Shown: piece after piece, positions 7,738-15,519 of the stretch
How positions within the stretch are numbered: position 1 is the first letter of the stretch
How the letters are laid out: each line of letters begins with the position of its first letter
Origin: Dyella sp. ASV24
GTDB taxonomy: Bacteria > Pseudomonadota > Gammaproteobacteria > Xanthomonadales > Rhodanobacteraceae
Direction: 5' to 3'
Length of the DNA: 36,167 nt
NCBI RefSeq assembly: GCF_016428905.1
Contig: NZ_JAELTQ010000037.1
Span: forward strand, 1-36,167
The notes under the pieces: generated by a model
The model's input: only the letters and a program-made list of their open reading frames with translations
Database searches by the model: none
Told to the model about the DNA's origin: nothing
Made by a program: the position numbers and the translations under genes

Positions 7738-8652
7738 ATGTTTCGCAAAACGCTACTGCCGGCGCTGACCCTGCTTGCCGGCTTTGTCCTGGCCGCCCCC
7801 GTCGCTGCCATGCCCGACGACAAGGGCGAGCACCAGATGTCGGCGGAAGAATTCGTCAGCTCGCTGCATCCGAAGACGGGCGACGTGACCATTCCGGAGG
7901 CGAAAGCCACGCTGAAGCTGGCCAATGGTTACAGCTTCCTCTCCGCCAGCGATGCACAGCGCGTGCTGACGCAAGCGTGGGACAACCCACCCGACGACAG
8001 CGTGCTGGGCCTGATCCTGCCCAGCACCGACGCGCATTCGGTGCTGGACGATAACGCCTGGGCCGTGGTTGTCACCTTCGTCGACGAAGGCTATGTGTCC
8101 GACAAGGACGCCGCCAAGATCGACTACGACGACATGCTCAAGGACCTGAAGAAGGCCACACAAGACAACAACGCGGATCGCCTCAAGGAAGGCTATCCCG
8201 CCATCGAACTGGTCGGCTGGGCCGAGCCGCCGCACTACGATCCCTCCACGCACAAGCTGTACTGGGCGCGGGACCTGAAGTTCAAGAAAGCCGATGGCAG
8301 CGATGACGGTCAGACCCTCAACTACGCCATCCGCGTGCTGGGTCGCCGGGGTTATCTGTCGCTCAACGCCATCGCACCGATCAACCAGCTCGCCAAAGTG
8401 CGCACGGATATGCCCGAGGTAGTGGCGATGGCGGAGTTCGATCAGGGCGAGCGTTACGCCGACTACAACGCCAGCACCGACAAGGCCGCCGCTTACGGCA
8501 TCGCCGCACTGGTGGCCGGCGGTATCGCGGCCAAGGCCGGCCTGTTCGCCAAACTCGGCGTGCTGCTGTTGGCGTTCAAGAAATTCATCGTCATCGGCAT
8601 TGCCGCCGTTGGCGGTTTCTTCGCCAAGCTCTTCAAGCGCAAGAAGGCTTGA
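7738..8652 (+). CDS. DUF2167 family membrane-anchored periplasmic protein
   Basis: 304 residues. An N-terminal signal peptide (residues 1-24, ending in AAMPDD) leads to a mostly hydrophilic domain of about 220 residues. The C-terminus has two hydrophobic stretches (about 255-275 and 277-297) with a basic end FKRKKA. This is the layout of the DUF2167 family: exported domain and C-terminal membrane anchor, function unknown. Family hallmarks are GWAEPPHYDPSTHKLYWAR and LNYAIRVLGRRGYLSLN. The ATG at 7738 follows AAGGGA. A TAAAAT hexamer at 7651-7656 may be the -10 of its promoter. A strong hairpin follows. No partner gene is seen. Confidence 0.85.
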   Translation: MFRKTLLPALTLLAGFVLAAPVAAMPDDKGEHQMSAEEFVSSLHPKTGDVTIPEAKATLKLANGYSFLSASDAQRVLTQAWDNPPDDSVLGLILPSTDAHSVLDDNAWAVVVTFVDEGYVSDKDAAKIDYDDMLKDLKKATQDNNADRLKEGYPAIELVGWAEPPHYDPSTHKLYWARDLKFKKADGSDDGQTLNYAIRVLGRRGYLSLNAIAPINQLAKVRTDMPEVVAMAEFDQGERYADYNASTDKAAAYGIAALVAGGIAAKAGLFAKLGVLLLAFKKFIVIGIAAVGGFFAKLFKRKKA

Positions 8653-8661
8653 TGTCATTTG

Positions 8662-8693
8662 CCTGCCGCGCCACCCGAAGGTGGCGCGACAGG
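8662..8693. terminator. Bidirectional hairpin between convergent genes
   Basis: CCTGcCGCGCCACC (8662-8675) pairs with GGTGGCGCGaCAGG (8680-8693) around a CGAA tetraloop with one mismatch. It lies exactly between the ends of the DUF2167 gene and the minus-strand ArsR gene, so it can stop transcription from either side. It has no strong T run. A related hairpin, GAAGGTGGCGGAACAGGT, occurs at about 26640-26658, so this may be a small dispersed repeat as well. Confidence 0.65.
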
Positions 8694-8696
8694 TGT

Positions 8697-9401
8697 TCAA
8701 CGTTCGCTCTTCCAGGGCACACCCAGCGCCACCAGACGGCGCAGGCCATCATCGCTCGGTTGCAGCGCACGACTACCCGTCCGACGCCTGAGCCACCCTG
8801 CGTCGAGCAACGCATCGGTCAACGACACACCAAGCGGCCCGCCCAGATGCAGGCGCCGCTCCGTCCAATCCAGACATCCCCTGCCCGTCAACGGCAGCAG
8901 CGCCTGCACACGCGACGCATCAAGTCCTGCGTCGGCCAGTGCCTGTGCGCCACTCTCCAGAAGACGCATACCTTCGCTTGCCGCGTGCAGATAACCGCGC
9001 TGCAGGAGCGCATCGCACAAGCCCACGCCCAACCGCCCGGCGAGATGCCGATAACAGGTCCGCGCTGTGCGCAGCGCTCGGTTACCACCTGCAGGATCAG
9101 GTAACACGGGCCGCGTGCGCGGCAAGGCAAGCGTTTCGATCAAGGCCGCGACATCGTCATTGGCAAGGTGGTAGTAACGATGTCGCCCCTGCTCGTGCAC
9201 CGCCAACAACCCGCCCTCCAGCAAGCGCTTGAGATGCGCGCTGCCCGTCGCTGCGCCCACGCCCGCTGCCCGCGCCAGTTCGCCCGCAGGACGTGAGGTG
9301 CCGTCGATCAACGCCAGCAACATGGCGGCGCGGGCCGGCTCGGCGAGCAGTGCGCCGATCTCGGCCAGCTGGTATCGGCTCGGGGAGACTGCATCGTTCA
9401 T
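8697..9401 (-). CDS. ArsR-type winged-helix regulator with C-terminal extension
   Basis: 234 residues. The first 85 or so are an ArsR-type DNA-binding domain: LAEIGALLAEPARAAMLLALIDG, then ELARAAGVGAATGSAHLKRLLEGGLLAVHEQGRHRYYHLA with helix-turn-helix and wing. The rest (about 110-230) is a long C-terminal domain seen in a subset of stand-alone ArsR-like regulators, with His, Cys and Arg residues (TCYRHLAGRLGVGLCDALL, RGCLDWTERRLHLGGPLG) that could bind a ligand, but none is known. It is transcribed away from the flavin reductase gene across only 38 bases, so it probably controls both itself and that gene. The start has no strong ribosome site. Confidence 0.85.
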   Translation of the reverse strand: MNDAVSPSRYQLAEIGALLAEPARAAMLLALIDGTSRPAGELARAAGVGAATGSAHLKRLLEGGLLAVHEQGRHRYYHLANDDVAALIETLALPRTRPVLPDPAGGNRALRTARTCYRHLAGRLGVGLCDALLQRGYLHAASEGMRLLESGAQALADAGLDASRVQALLPLTGRGCLDWTERRLHLGGPLGVSLTDALLDAGWLRRRTGSRALQPSDDGLRRLVALGVPWKSER

Positions 9402-9439
9402 GCGCGCAGTCTAACGCCGTGCCTCGGGGCGATAGTTCG

Positions 9440-10123
9440 ATGACCAGCGAAACATTCACGGACCACGCCGAAGACACTGTCGGCATGGACATGCATCGCT
9501 ACCCCGACATGCGGGTCATCCGCCCTTCCATCCTCTACTTCGGTACGCCAGTGGTGCTGATCACCACACGCAACCCGGATGGCTCCACCAACATCACGCC
9601 GATGTCATCCGCCTGGGCGCTCGCCAACCGCATCGTCATCGGCCTGGCCGGTGGCGGACAGGGCTTGACGAACCTGCGGCGCGAAGGCGAGTGCGTACTC
9701 AACCTTGCCGGTGAGGACATGCATCGCGGCGTGGAACGCATCGCGCCAACCACCGGCCGCCAGCCGGTCCCCCCCTGGAAGCAGGCCACCGGCTATCGCC
9801 ATGAAGCGGACAAATTCGCGCTGGGGGGCTGGCACCCCGTGTCGTCCCTTGCAGTGAAACCACCACGCATCATGGAATGTCCGCTGCAAATGGAAGCCCG
9901 CCTGCTGCTGGACGTTGACCGTCCGCTGGACGCATGGACCGACGGCCCTGGTGGCTATGCCATCCTCGAACTGGAAGTGCTCCACGTGCACGCCCACGAG
10001 GACGTCACCGTACCCGACACCCAACATGTCGACCCCCAGCGCTACCGACCGTTGTTCTATCTGTTCCGCCATTACGTAGGCCCCGGCAAGCCCATGGGCC
10101 GAACGTTTAAAGCGGAAGTTTGA
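9440..10123 (+). CDS. Flavin reductase-like, FMN-binding split-barrel protein
   Basis: 227 residues from ATG 9440; upstream in-frame codons lie inside the divergent regulator and were not used. The fold is the FMN-binding split barrel of the flavin reductase/flavoredoxin family: PSILYFGTPVVLITTRNPDGSTNITPMSSAWALANRIVIGLAGGGQGLTNLRREGECVLNL is the typical N-terminal half, and ILELEVLHVHAHEDV the later barrel strand. It probably binds FMN and takes part in a redox reaction in the cytoplasm; the partner is unknown. It is divergent from an ArsR-type regulator, which suggests inducible expression. The ribosome site is weak. The epimerase gene begins 79 bases on. Confidence 0.87.
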   Translation: MTSETFTDHAEDTVGMDMHRYPDMRVIRPSILYFGTPVVLITTRNPDGSTNITPMSSAWALANRIVIGLAGGGQGLTNLRREGECVLNLAGEDMHRGVERIAPTTGRQPVPPWKQATGYRHEADKFALGGWHPVSSLAVKPPRIMECPLQMEARLLLDVDRPLDAWTDGPGGYAILELEVLHVHAHEDVTVPDTQHVDPQRYRPLFYLFRHYVGPGKPMGRTFKAEV

Positions 10124-10202
10124 ACGCGCCAGTGATGTTGTTGCAGCGAAAGCCGGTGCTAGGATCGAGCCCAATACGGCTTCGGTACGATTGCGGTCGA
10201 GC

Positions 10203-11189
10203 ATGCGCATTCTGGTTACGGGCAGTTCGGGTCATCTGGGCGAGGCGCTGGTGCGCACACTGCTCGATGACGGTCACGAGGTCATCGGGCTGGACGTAGC
10301 CGAGGGCCCTTACACCCACCGCGTGGGCTCCATCGCCGACCGAGCCTTTGTGAAACGCTGCATCGCTGGCGCTGCCACCGTGTTCCACCCGGCGACGCTG
10401 CACAAGCCACACGTCGCCACGCACGCCCGGCAGGATTTTCTCGACGTCAATCTCACCGGCACACTGAACCTGCTGGAAGAAGCTGTCGCCACCGGCGTGG
10501 AGTCCTTCGTCTACACCAGCACCACCAGCGTGTTCGGCGATGCACTCACCCCGCACACCGACGAGCCGGCGGCGTGGGTCACCGAAGACCTGGCACCCGT
10601 GCCCAAGAACATCTACGGCGTCACCAAGTCAGCCGCCGAGGACCTGTGCCAGTTGTTTCAGCGCAACCAGGGCCTGTCCACCATGGTGCTGCGCACGTCC
10701 CGCTTCTTCCCTGAAGAAGACGATGACCGCACGGTGCGCGCGCGTTACACCGACGACAACCTCAAGGCGAACGAGTACCTCCACCGCCGCGTAGATATCG
10801 AGGACGTGGTAAGCGCCCACCTGCTCGCCGCACGTCGCGCACCGATGCTGGGCTTTCGCCGCTACATCATCAGCGCCACCACGCCGTTTCTACCGGAAGA
10901 CCTGGCCGAGCTGCGCGTGCACGCACCGTTGGTGGTGCGTCGGCGCGTGCCTGGCTATGAAGCGATCTACGCGGAGCACGGGTGGAAGATGGCGCAGGGC
11001 ATCGATCGCGTGTACGTGAATCAGCGTGCGCGTGATGAATTGGGTTGGACGCCACGCCATGACTTTGGCGCGCTGTTGGCGCGATTGCAGGCGGGCGGGG
11101 ATATTCGCAGTCCGCTGGCTCGGGCGATTGGGTCCAAGGGGTATCACGCGGATGTGTTTAGTGATGGGCCTTATCCCGTCGAATCGTGA
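10203..11189 (+). CDS. NAD-dependent epimerase/dehydratase family protein (extended SDR)
   Basis: 328 residues from the ATG at 10203. The Rossmann nucleotide site is TGSSGHLG with Gly7, Gly10 and Gly13. The catalytic YxxxK is Tyr138-Lys142 (IYGVTKSAAED), with the Ser/Thr partner in YTSTTSVFG (104-112). It is therefore an extended short-chain dehydrogenase, probably acting on a nucleotide sugar or similar substrate; which one cannot be read from the sequence. From about 11030 onward the coding strand turns G/T-rich, with many codons ending in T or G, as the gene nears repeat B. The stop lies about 30 bases before that repeat. Little or no ribosome site is visible. Confidence 0.88.
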   Translation: MRILVTGSSGHLGEALVRTLLDDGHEVIGLDVAEGPYTHRVGSIADRAFVKRCIAGAATVFHPATLHKPHVATHARQDFLDVNLTGTLNLLEEAVATGVESFVYTSTTSVFGDALTPHTDEPAAWVTEDLAPVPKNIYGVTKSAAEDLCQLFQRNQGLSTMVLRTSRFFPEEDDDRTVRARYTDDNLKANEYLHRRVDIEDVVSAHLLAARRAPMLGFRRYIISATTPFLPEDLAELRVHAPLVVRRRVPGYEAIYAEHGWKMAQGIDRVYVNQRARDELGWTPRHDFGALLARLQAGGDIRSPLARAIGSKGYHADVFSDGPYPVES

Positions 11190-11219
11190 GTGGGGTTAGG
11201 CGCGGAGCGCACCGTTTTT

Positions 11220-12320
11220 CTCCCTCTCCCCTCCGGGCGACCCGAAGGTAGTCCCCTTTTGGGAGAGAGGGTTGGGGTGAGGGGTCAATCTAGCCCCACC
11301 GTTTCATCTTTAGCCGTCACCCCGGCGCACCCCGCAAAAGGGGGCAAGGGCCGGGGTCCAGTTTCGTCAGTGGTCGGCTGTCGCCTCATGCGCTACCGCG
11401 ATCTGGCCGCTTACGCAGCGGGCGTTTCGATCGTCTGCCGACGCTCGAGTCACTTTTCTTTTGCTGGCCCAAAAGATCCCACGGGGACTAGCTTCGCGTC
11501 GAAAGTAACCCAAAGAAAATGGCCGTAAGGCCAACGCCCGTAGCATCACGATGGGATAAGCCCGAACGGCTGAGGAATCGTGTGGCTTGGCAACCTTCGC
11601 CTCTACACAGCGGGTACGCCGAAGCGCTTCGCAACGCGCCATGGCGAAGAGGACTTAAAGCAGGCTTCGCTACGCTTCCCCATCGCTGAGGCTAGGGAGA
11701 GAGGACGCTACGCTTTCCTACCGCCGAGGCGAGGGAAAGGGAGCGCTACGCTTTCCCACCACTGAGGCTAGGGAAAGCAGACGCTACGCTTCCCGACCGG
11801 CGGGGAGAACTCGCCATCGAATGGCATCGCCTTTCTCTTCTGTCTTGGCTTTGTGCACTTAGAGCAAGAGCAACGCGACCTGCCGCGACGCGATGTGCAG
11901 CTCCGCTGCACGAGCCGTCCGCTTTCGCTTTTGATCTTCCGGGCCCCGTATGAGGCGGCGGGCGGGTGGAGATAAGGCCCGCAGGGGAATCGGCAGGGAT
12001 GCCGATTCCTTTTCGTCGGGGCAGGAGCCCCGTCGAAAAGCCCGGAACCCTCACGCGCACCTGGAGGGCGTAGCCCGGAAGGCGACTCATCCGGGGGGCC
12101 CTTTCTTTGGGTTACTTTTCTTTGGGCAAGCAAAGAAAAGTGACTCGGCCTCCGGCAGGAGGTCGAAACGCCCGCCGCGTAGGCGGCCAGATCGCGACCA
12201 CGCGACAACCAAGCGATACCGCTACTGGACCCCGGCCTGCGCCGGGGTGACGGTTTCATCGAAACCACAAGGCGAGCACCCACCCCTCACTCCAACCCTC
12301 TCCCCAAAGGGGAGAGGGAG
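11220..12320 (+). repeat. Composite repeat element, copy B (complete, about 1.1 kb)
   Basis: Starts with CTCCCTCTCCCC and ends with GGGGAGAGGGAG, so the ends are inverted relative to each other. The left half (REP-like module, GCGTTTCGATCGTCTGCCGA region, long TTTTCTTTTG hairpin) is a diverged reverse complement of the right half (TTTCTTTG hairpin, CCTCC-ggca-GGAGG hairpin at 12149-12162, ACCCCGGC/GCCGGGGT module). The centre carries CTACGCTTTCC-type tandem motifs (11670-11790), a GTGCAGC-tcc-GCTGCAC hairpin (about 11896-11912) and other stems. The left long hairpin is broken by about 26 extra bases (about 11471-11496) in one arm. ORFs over this stretch are not credible proteins. It lies between the convergent ends of the epimerase gene and a membrane-protein gene. 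Confidence 0.9.
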
Positions 12321-12430
12321 CCAAACTGAGGCGTTCCATGCAACTCCTACCCGCCCCAATGTCCCTTAAAACCTCGCCCCAATAACGCCGACAAAACCAC
12401 AACCAGCGACACATCGCGAAACAAAAAAAC

Positions 12431-12727
12431 CTACCCAATAATCGCCAACACCGCCGCCAACCAAACCACCACCACCCCACCCGCAAACGCCCGCCGCGCC
12501 GCCCCAATGCGCTCCGCACTCTCCTCACTCACCGGCGTCGTCACAATCCACGGCACCGACGCCAACAACCCAAAGCCAATAAAGGCCAACACAATCACCG
12601 CCACATCCAGCCCCCGCCATGGCACGGGCTCATGCACACCCCAATAGCCCAGAAAAGCCATCCCCATCGCACACAAAGTGGCCGATGCGGAACACAACCC
12701 GACGACTGAACCTGCTGGCGCACGCAT
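12431..12727 (-). CDS. Small hypothetical membrane protein
   Basis: 98 residues from ATG 12727, chosen because GGAGAC lies 7 bases upstream; a longer form could start at 12811. I see three hydrophobic stretches: about 8-26, 39-58 and 78-97, joined by a polar segment TTPVSEESAERIGAARRAF. No family is recognised. The C-terminal third lies in strongly skewed DNA (the + strand of 12421-12480 is about 90 percent A+C), which by itself makes translations look hydrophobic, so part of the signal may be compositional. The normal composition at its start and the ribosome site argue that it is real. It converges on repeat B and is divergent from the YceI gene. Confidence 0.55.
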   Translation of the reverse strand: MRAPAGSVVGLCSASATLCAMGMAFLGYWGVHEPVPWRGLDVAVIVLAFIGFGLLASVPWIVTTPVSEESAERIGAARRAFAGGVVVVWLAAVLAIIG

Positions 12728-12863
12728 GGCAGCTGTCTCCGGCGAGGGATACGCGGAGCGTACCGCAGCCGGGAAAAAGGAATGTCGAAATCCGGCGACT
12801 CCGTTCGTCATGAGGATAAGCGCGCCAAAACCGGCGCCCTTTCCCCCGTCCTAGGAGTCGACG

Positions 12864-13499
12864 ATGTCCCTGCCCTACCGCACGCCCACCGCCCTCACCA
12901 GCGCTCTGCTGCTCCTGCTCGCCACCAGTACGGCACATGCCGCGGCCGCAACCTATGCCGTCGACCCTGCACATACGTACCCCAGTTTCGAGGCCGATCA
13001 CTTCGGCGGACTGTCCACTTGGCGCGGCAAGTTCGACCGCACCTCCGGCAAAGTCATCTTGGACAAGGCCGTTGGCGCCGGCAGCGTAGACATCACCGTC
13101 GATGCCACCAGCGTGGATTTCGGCCTGGACAAGATGAACGAAACGGCCCGCAGCAAAGAGTTGTTCGACGTAGCCCAGTACCCCACCGCGACCTATCGCG
13201 GCCAACTTACCGGCTTCGTCAACGGTGTGCCGACGCGGGTGGACGGCTCACTCACTCTGCATGGCGTAACGCGTCCGTTGGAACTGACCATCAAAAGCTT
13301 CAAGTGCATACCGCATCCGCTCTACAAGCGTGAGCTGTGTGGCGCAGATGCCTATGCCACGTTCAAGCGTGATGCCTTCGGCATGGACAGCGGCAAGGAT
13401 TACGGCTTCAGCATGGACGTGACGCTGCGTATCCAGGTGGAAGCTCTGATCGAGGACGGCAGCGCCGGCAAAGTCGCGCTTGCTGCACCCACCCACTGA
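12864..13499 (+). CDS. YceI-family periplasmic lipid-binding-like protein
   Basis: 211 residues with a signal peptide (1-26, ending in STAHA). The mature part is the YceI lipocalin-like barrel, which in relatives binds isoprenoid lipids: YAVDPAHTYPSFEADHFGGLSTWRGKF at the N-terminus, LDKMNETARSKELFDVAQYPTATYRG in the middle, and LHGVTRPLELTI near 135-146. Two Cys (in KCIPHP and ELCGADAY) could form a disulfide. AGGAG precedes the ATG at 12864. It heads a tight cluster with the GST gene (15 bases on) and the SRPBCC gene, so the three probably form one operon. The role of the cluster is unknown. Confidence 0.93.
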   Translation: MSLPYRTPTALTSALLLLLATSTAHAAAATYAVDPAHTYPSFEADHFGGLSTWRGKFDRTSGKVILDKAVGAGSVDITVDATSVDFGLDKMNETARSKELFDVAQYPTATYRGQLTGFVNGVPTRVDGSLTLHGVTRPLELTIKSFKCIPHPLYKRELCGADAYATFKRDAFGMDSGKDYGFSMDVTLRIQVEALIEDGSAGKVALAAPTH

Positions 13500-13514
13500 G
13501 CACGGACTACGACC

Positions 13515-14189
13515 ATGTCACTTACGCTCTACATGCACCCGCTGGCAGCCTATTGCCACAAAGCGCTGATCGCGCTGTACGAGAACAACACCCCGTTCCA
13601 TCCTCACCTGGTGGATCTCTCGGACGATACGCAACGCGCTGCGTTCTACGCGCTGTGGCCGATCGGCAAATTTCCCGTGCTCAACGACCAAACGCGAGGC
13701 TGCATGGTGCCGGAATCCAGCATCATCATCGAGTATCTCGCGCGGCACTATCCCGGCAAAGTCGCGCTCATTCCCGAGCATCCCGACGCAGCGCGTGAAG
13801 TGCGCTTCCGCGATCGCTTCTACGACCAGTATGTTGCCGAGCCCATGCAGAAGGTGATCACCGACCGGTTACGCCCCGAGGGTCAGCACGATCACTACGG
13901 CGTGGCGCAGGCGCGGGACAAGCTGCGCTCCGCGCTGGACCTGATCGAGCGCGAATTCGAGCGCGACGATGGCGAACGCCTGTGGGGCGCTGGCGAGCAC
14001 TACAGCATGGCTGACTGCGCAGCATCGCCTGCGCTGTTCTATGCCAACTTCGTAATACCGCTGGAAGACGAGCATCCACTCACCGCGGCCTATCTGCTTC
14101 GCCTGATGCAACGTCCGTCGTATGCGCGCGTGCTGCGGGAAGCCGCGCCCTACATGCACATGGTTCCTTCCGAACCCGTCGAAGCCTGA
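13515..14189 (+). CDS. Glutathione S-transferase family protein
   Basis: 224-residue cytoplasmic protein. Residues 1-80 form the thioredoxin-like N-domain: LTLYMHPLAAYCHKALIALYENN with Ser2 or Cys14 as candidate catalytic residues, GKFPVL with the cis-proline, and PESSIIIEYL, the glutathione-binding segment. Residues about 95-215 are the all-helical C-domain (RDRFYDQYVAEPMQKV, YSMADCAASPALFY). It should conjugate or reduce using glutathione; the substrate is unknown. It begins 15 bases after yceI and ends 37 before the SRPBCC gene. Confidence 0.92.
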   Translation: MSLTLYMHPLAAYCHKALIALYENNTPFHPHLVDLSDDTQRAAFYALWPIGKFPVLNDQTRGCMVPESSIIIEYLARHYPGKVALIPEHPDAAREVRFRDRFYDQYVAEPMQKVITDRLRPEGQHDHYGVAQARDKLRSALDLIEREFERDDGERLWGAGEHYSMADCAASPALFYANFVIPLEDEHPLTAAYLLRLMQRPSYARVLREAAPYMHMVPSEPVEA

Positions 14190-14226
14190 CGTTCCAACCA
14201 CCGTTATTGCATCAAGGAGACCGACG

Positions 14227-14757
14227 ATGTTTATCGCACTGATCATTATTCTGGCCGCCATCGCCGTTGTGCTGATCGTGGCCGCCATGCGTCCCGATCA
14301 ATTCCGTATCGAGCGCTCAGCCACCATCCAGGCAGCGCCCGAACGCATCTTTCCGCTCATCAACGATCTGCACCGCTGGCCATCGTGGTCGCCGTACGAG
14401 AAGAAAGACCCGGACATGCAGCGCAACTTTGAAGGCCCGTCGGCGGGCACCGGCGCCGCCTATGGCTGGAACGGCAACAAGAACATCGGCAGCGGGCGCA
14501 TGCAGATCAGCGAGTCCGTACCGTCCTCGCATGTACGCCTTCAACTGGAATTCTTCACTCCGTTCAAAGCCAGCAACGTCGCCGATTTCGTGCTTGAACC
14601 GCAGGGCGCCGCTACGCGCATCACCTGGTCCATGCAGGGCCGCTGCAACTTCATGAGCAAACTGATGGGTCTGGTGTTCAACGTCGACAAGATGGTCGGC
14701 AAGGACTTCGAGGACGGCCTGGTCAACTTGCGTACGCTGACCGAAGAACCGGCCTGA
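14227..14757 (+). CDS. SRPBCC-superfamily protein with N-terminal membrane anchor
   Basis: 176 residues. One transmembrane helix at about 2-22 (FIALIIILAAIAVVLIVAAM), then a START/Bet v1-like SRPBCC domain: RIERSATIQAAPERIFPLINDLHRWPSWSPYEKKDPDMQRNF is the usual opening of the polyketide cyclase/activator-like group, and ATRITWSMQGRCNFMSKLMGLVFNVDKMVGKDFEDGLVNL the closing strand and long helix. Such domains bind hydrophobic ligands. AAGGAG precedes ATG 14227; an upstream in-frame start at 14122 falls inside the GST gene and was rejected. It is the last gene of the yceI-gst-SRPBCC cluster. Confidence 0.88.
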   Translation: MFIALIIILAAIAVVLIVAAMRPDQFRIERSATIQAAPERIFPLINDLHRWPSWSPYEKKDPDMQRNFEGPSAGTGAAYGWNGNKNIGSGRMQISESVPSSHVRLQLEFFTPFKASNVADFVLEPQGAATRITWSMQGRCNFMSKLMGLVFNVDKMVGKDFEDGLVNLRTLTEEPA

Positions 14758-15026
14758 TTCCGCAGTGCAACAACACATGCGCGTGCGTATTTTTCAAATG
14801 CGTAACAGCAGGCTTACGCCAAGCCTAAGCAAGCCAGCTTGCGGCTGAATGGATTCGACAACGCGCGCCGCATGCGTCAACCGCACTGCGGGCGCCTCGT
14901 TCTCCGGCATGAGTCATCCATCCACCGGTTGACCTACAGGGGTCACACACACCACATGCAGTGGGCGCAAGCCCAGGGGTTGTGACACCTATCCAAAACT
15001 TGTCGGAACAATGAGGACCGAAGCCC
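14758..15026. other. Intergenic region before the small secreted protein
   Basis: 269 bases with no credible gene. It holds a short GCAAGC-ca-GCTTGC palindrome at 14829-14842, which may end the preceding operon though it has no T run. A TTGACC hexamer at about 14931-14936 and a TTGTGA hexamer at about 14980-14985 could be -35 elements, but no convincing -10 matches could be assigned. A ribosome-site-like GAGGA lies at 15012-15016, before the ATG at 15027. Confidence 0.4.
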
Positions 15027-15386
15027 ATGAAGAACCTTATGACGTCGCGTTTCAGCCTGATCGCTTTCGGCATGGTCGCCGCCCTCGCCAGCGCCGGAGC
15101 CATGGCGCAGGCCACCAACCCCAATGACATCCCGGGCCACCCTCGCGTCAGCGAAGTGAACCAGCGCCTGGACAACCAGCAGAACCGCATCCAGGCCGGC
15201 GTGGCCGATGGTCAGCTCAACGCCAAGCAGGCCGCCCGTGACGAAAAGCAGGATTCCAACATCGCCGCCCGCGAGAGCCGTGATGAAGCCGAGCATGGTG
15301 GCCACCTGACCAAGCAGGAAGACAAGAACCTCAATAAGTCGCTGAACAAGGACAGCACGCGCATCCACAAGCAGCGCACCAAGTAA
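15027..15386 (+). CDS. Small secreted, charged, glutamine/asparagine-rich protein
   Basis: 119 residues with a clear signal peptide (about 1-27, AMAQA). The mature 90 residues have no hydrophobic core and are rich in Gln, Asn, Asp, Lys and Arg: NQRLDNQQNRIQAGVADGQLNAKQAARDEKQ and then LTKQEDKNLNKSLNKDS. It resembles widespread short exported proteins with two helix-loop repeats of the form QxRIxxGVxxGxLxxxEA, whose function is not known; some loops look EF-hand-like (DGQLNAKQA) but ligand spacing is incomplete. It stands alone and is followed by a perfect hairpin, so it is probably well expressed from its own promoter. Confidence 0.8.
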   Translation: MKNLMTSRFSLIAFGMVAALASAGAMAQATNPNDIPGHPRVSEVNQRLDNQQNRIQAGVADGQLNAKQAARDEKQDSNIAARESRDEAEHGGHLTKQEDKNLNKSLNKDSTRIHKQRTK

Positions 15387-15404
15387 TCGCCCGCGCGATC
15401 ACCC

Positions 15405-15433
15405 CGAACGGCCCGGCTCTGCCGGGCCGTTCG
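15405..15433 (+). terminator. Strong hairpin after the small secreted protein
   Basis: A perfect 13-bp stem, CGAACGGCCCGGC and GCCGGGCCGTTCG, closes a TCT loop 18 bases after the stop. No T run follows (CATGTGT), so termination may need help, but the stem is very stable. Confidence 0.75.
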
Positions 15434-15519
15434 CATGTGTGCGGGCACAACTTCCAGCACTATCCCTTCCCTGCCGGCGTGCCAGTATCCGGGGACCATC
15501 AATCGAGCGGGAGGGTCGT

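Noticed and set aside
11660-11790. Possible CRISPR array (CTACGCTTTCC-type units in repeats B and E)
   Set aside because: Units are short, unequal and have no unique spacers; no cas genes are present. They are internal tandem motifs of the composite repeat.
11950-12369. 139-codon open frame in repeat B, and its counterparts at 6-200, 24312-24707 and 32532-32789
   Set aside because: The same Arg/Gly-rich start and KSDSASGRR-type end appear wherever the repeat does. They follow repeat structure, have no ribosome site and are broken in some copies.
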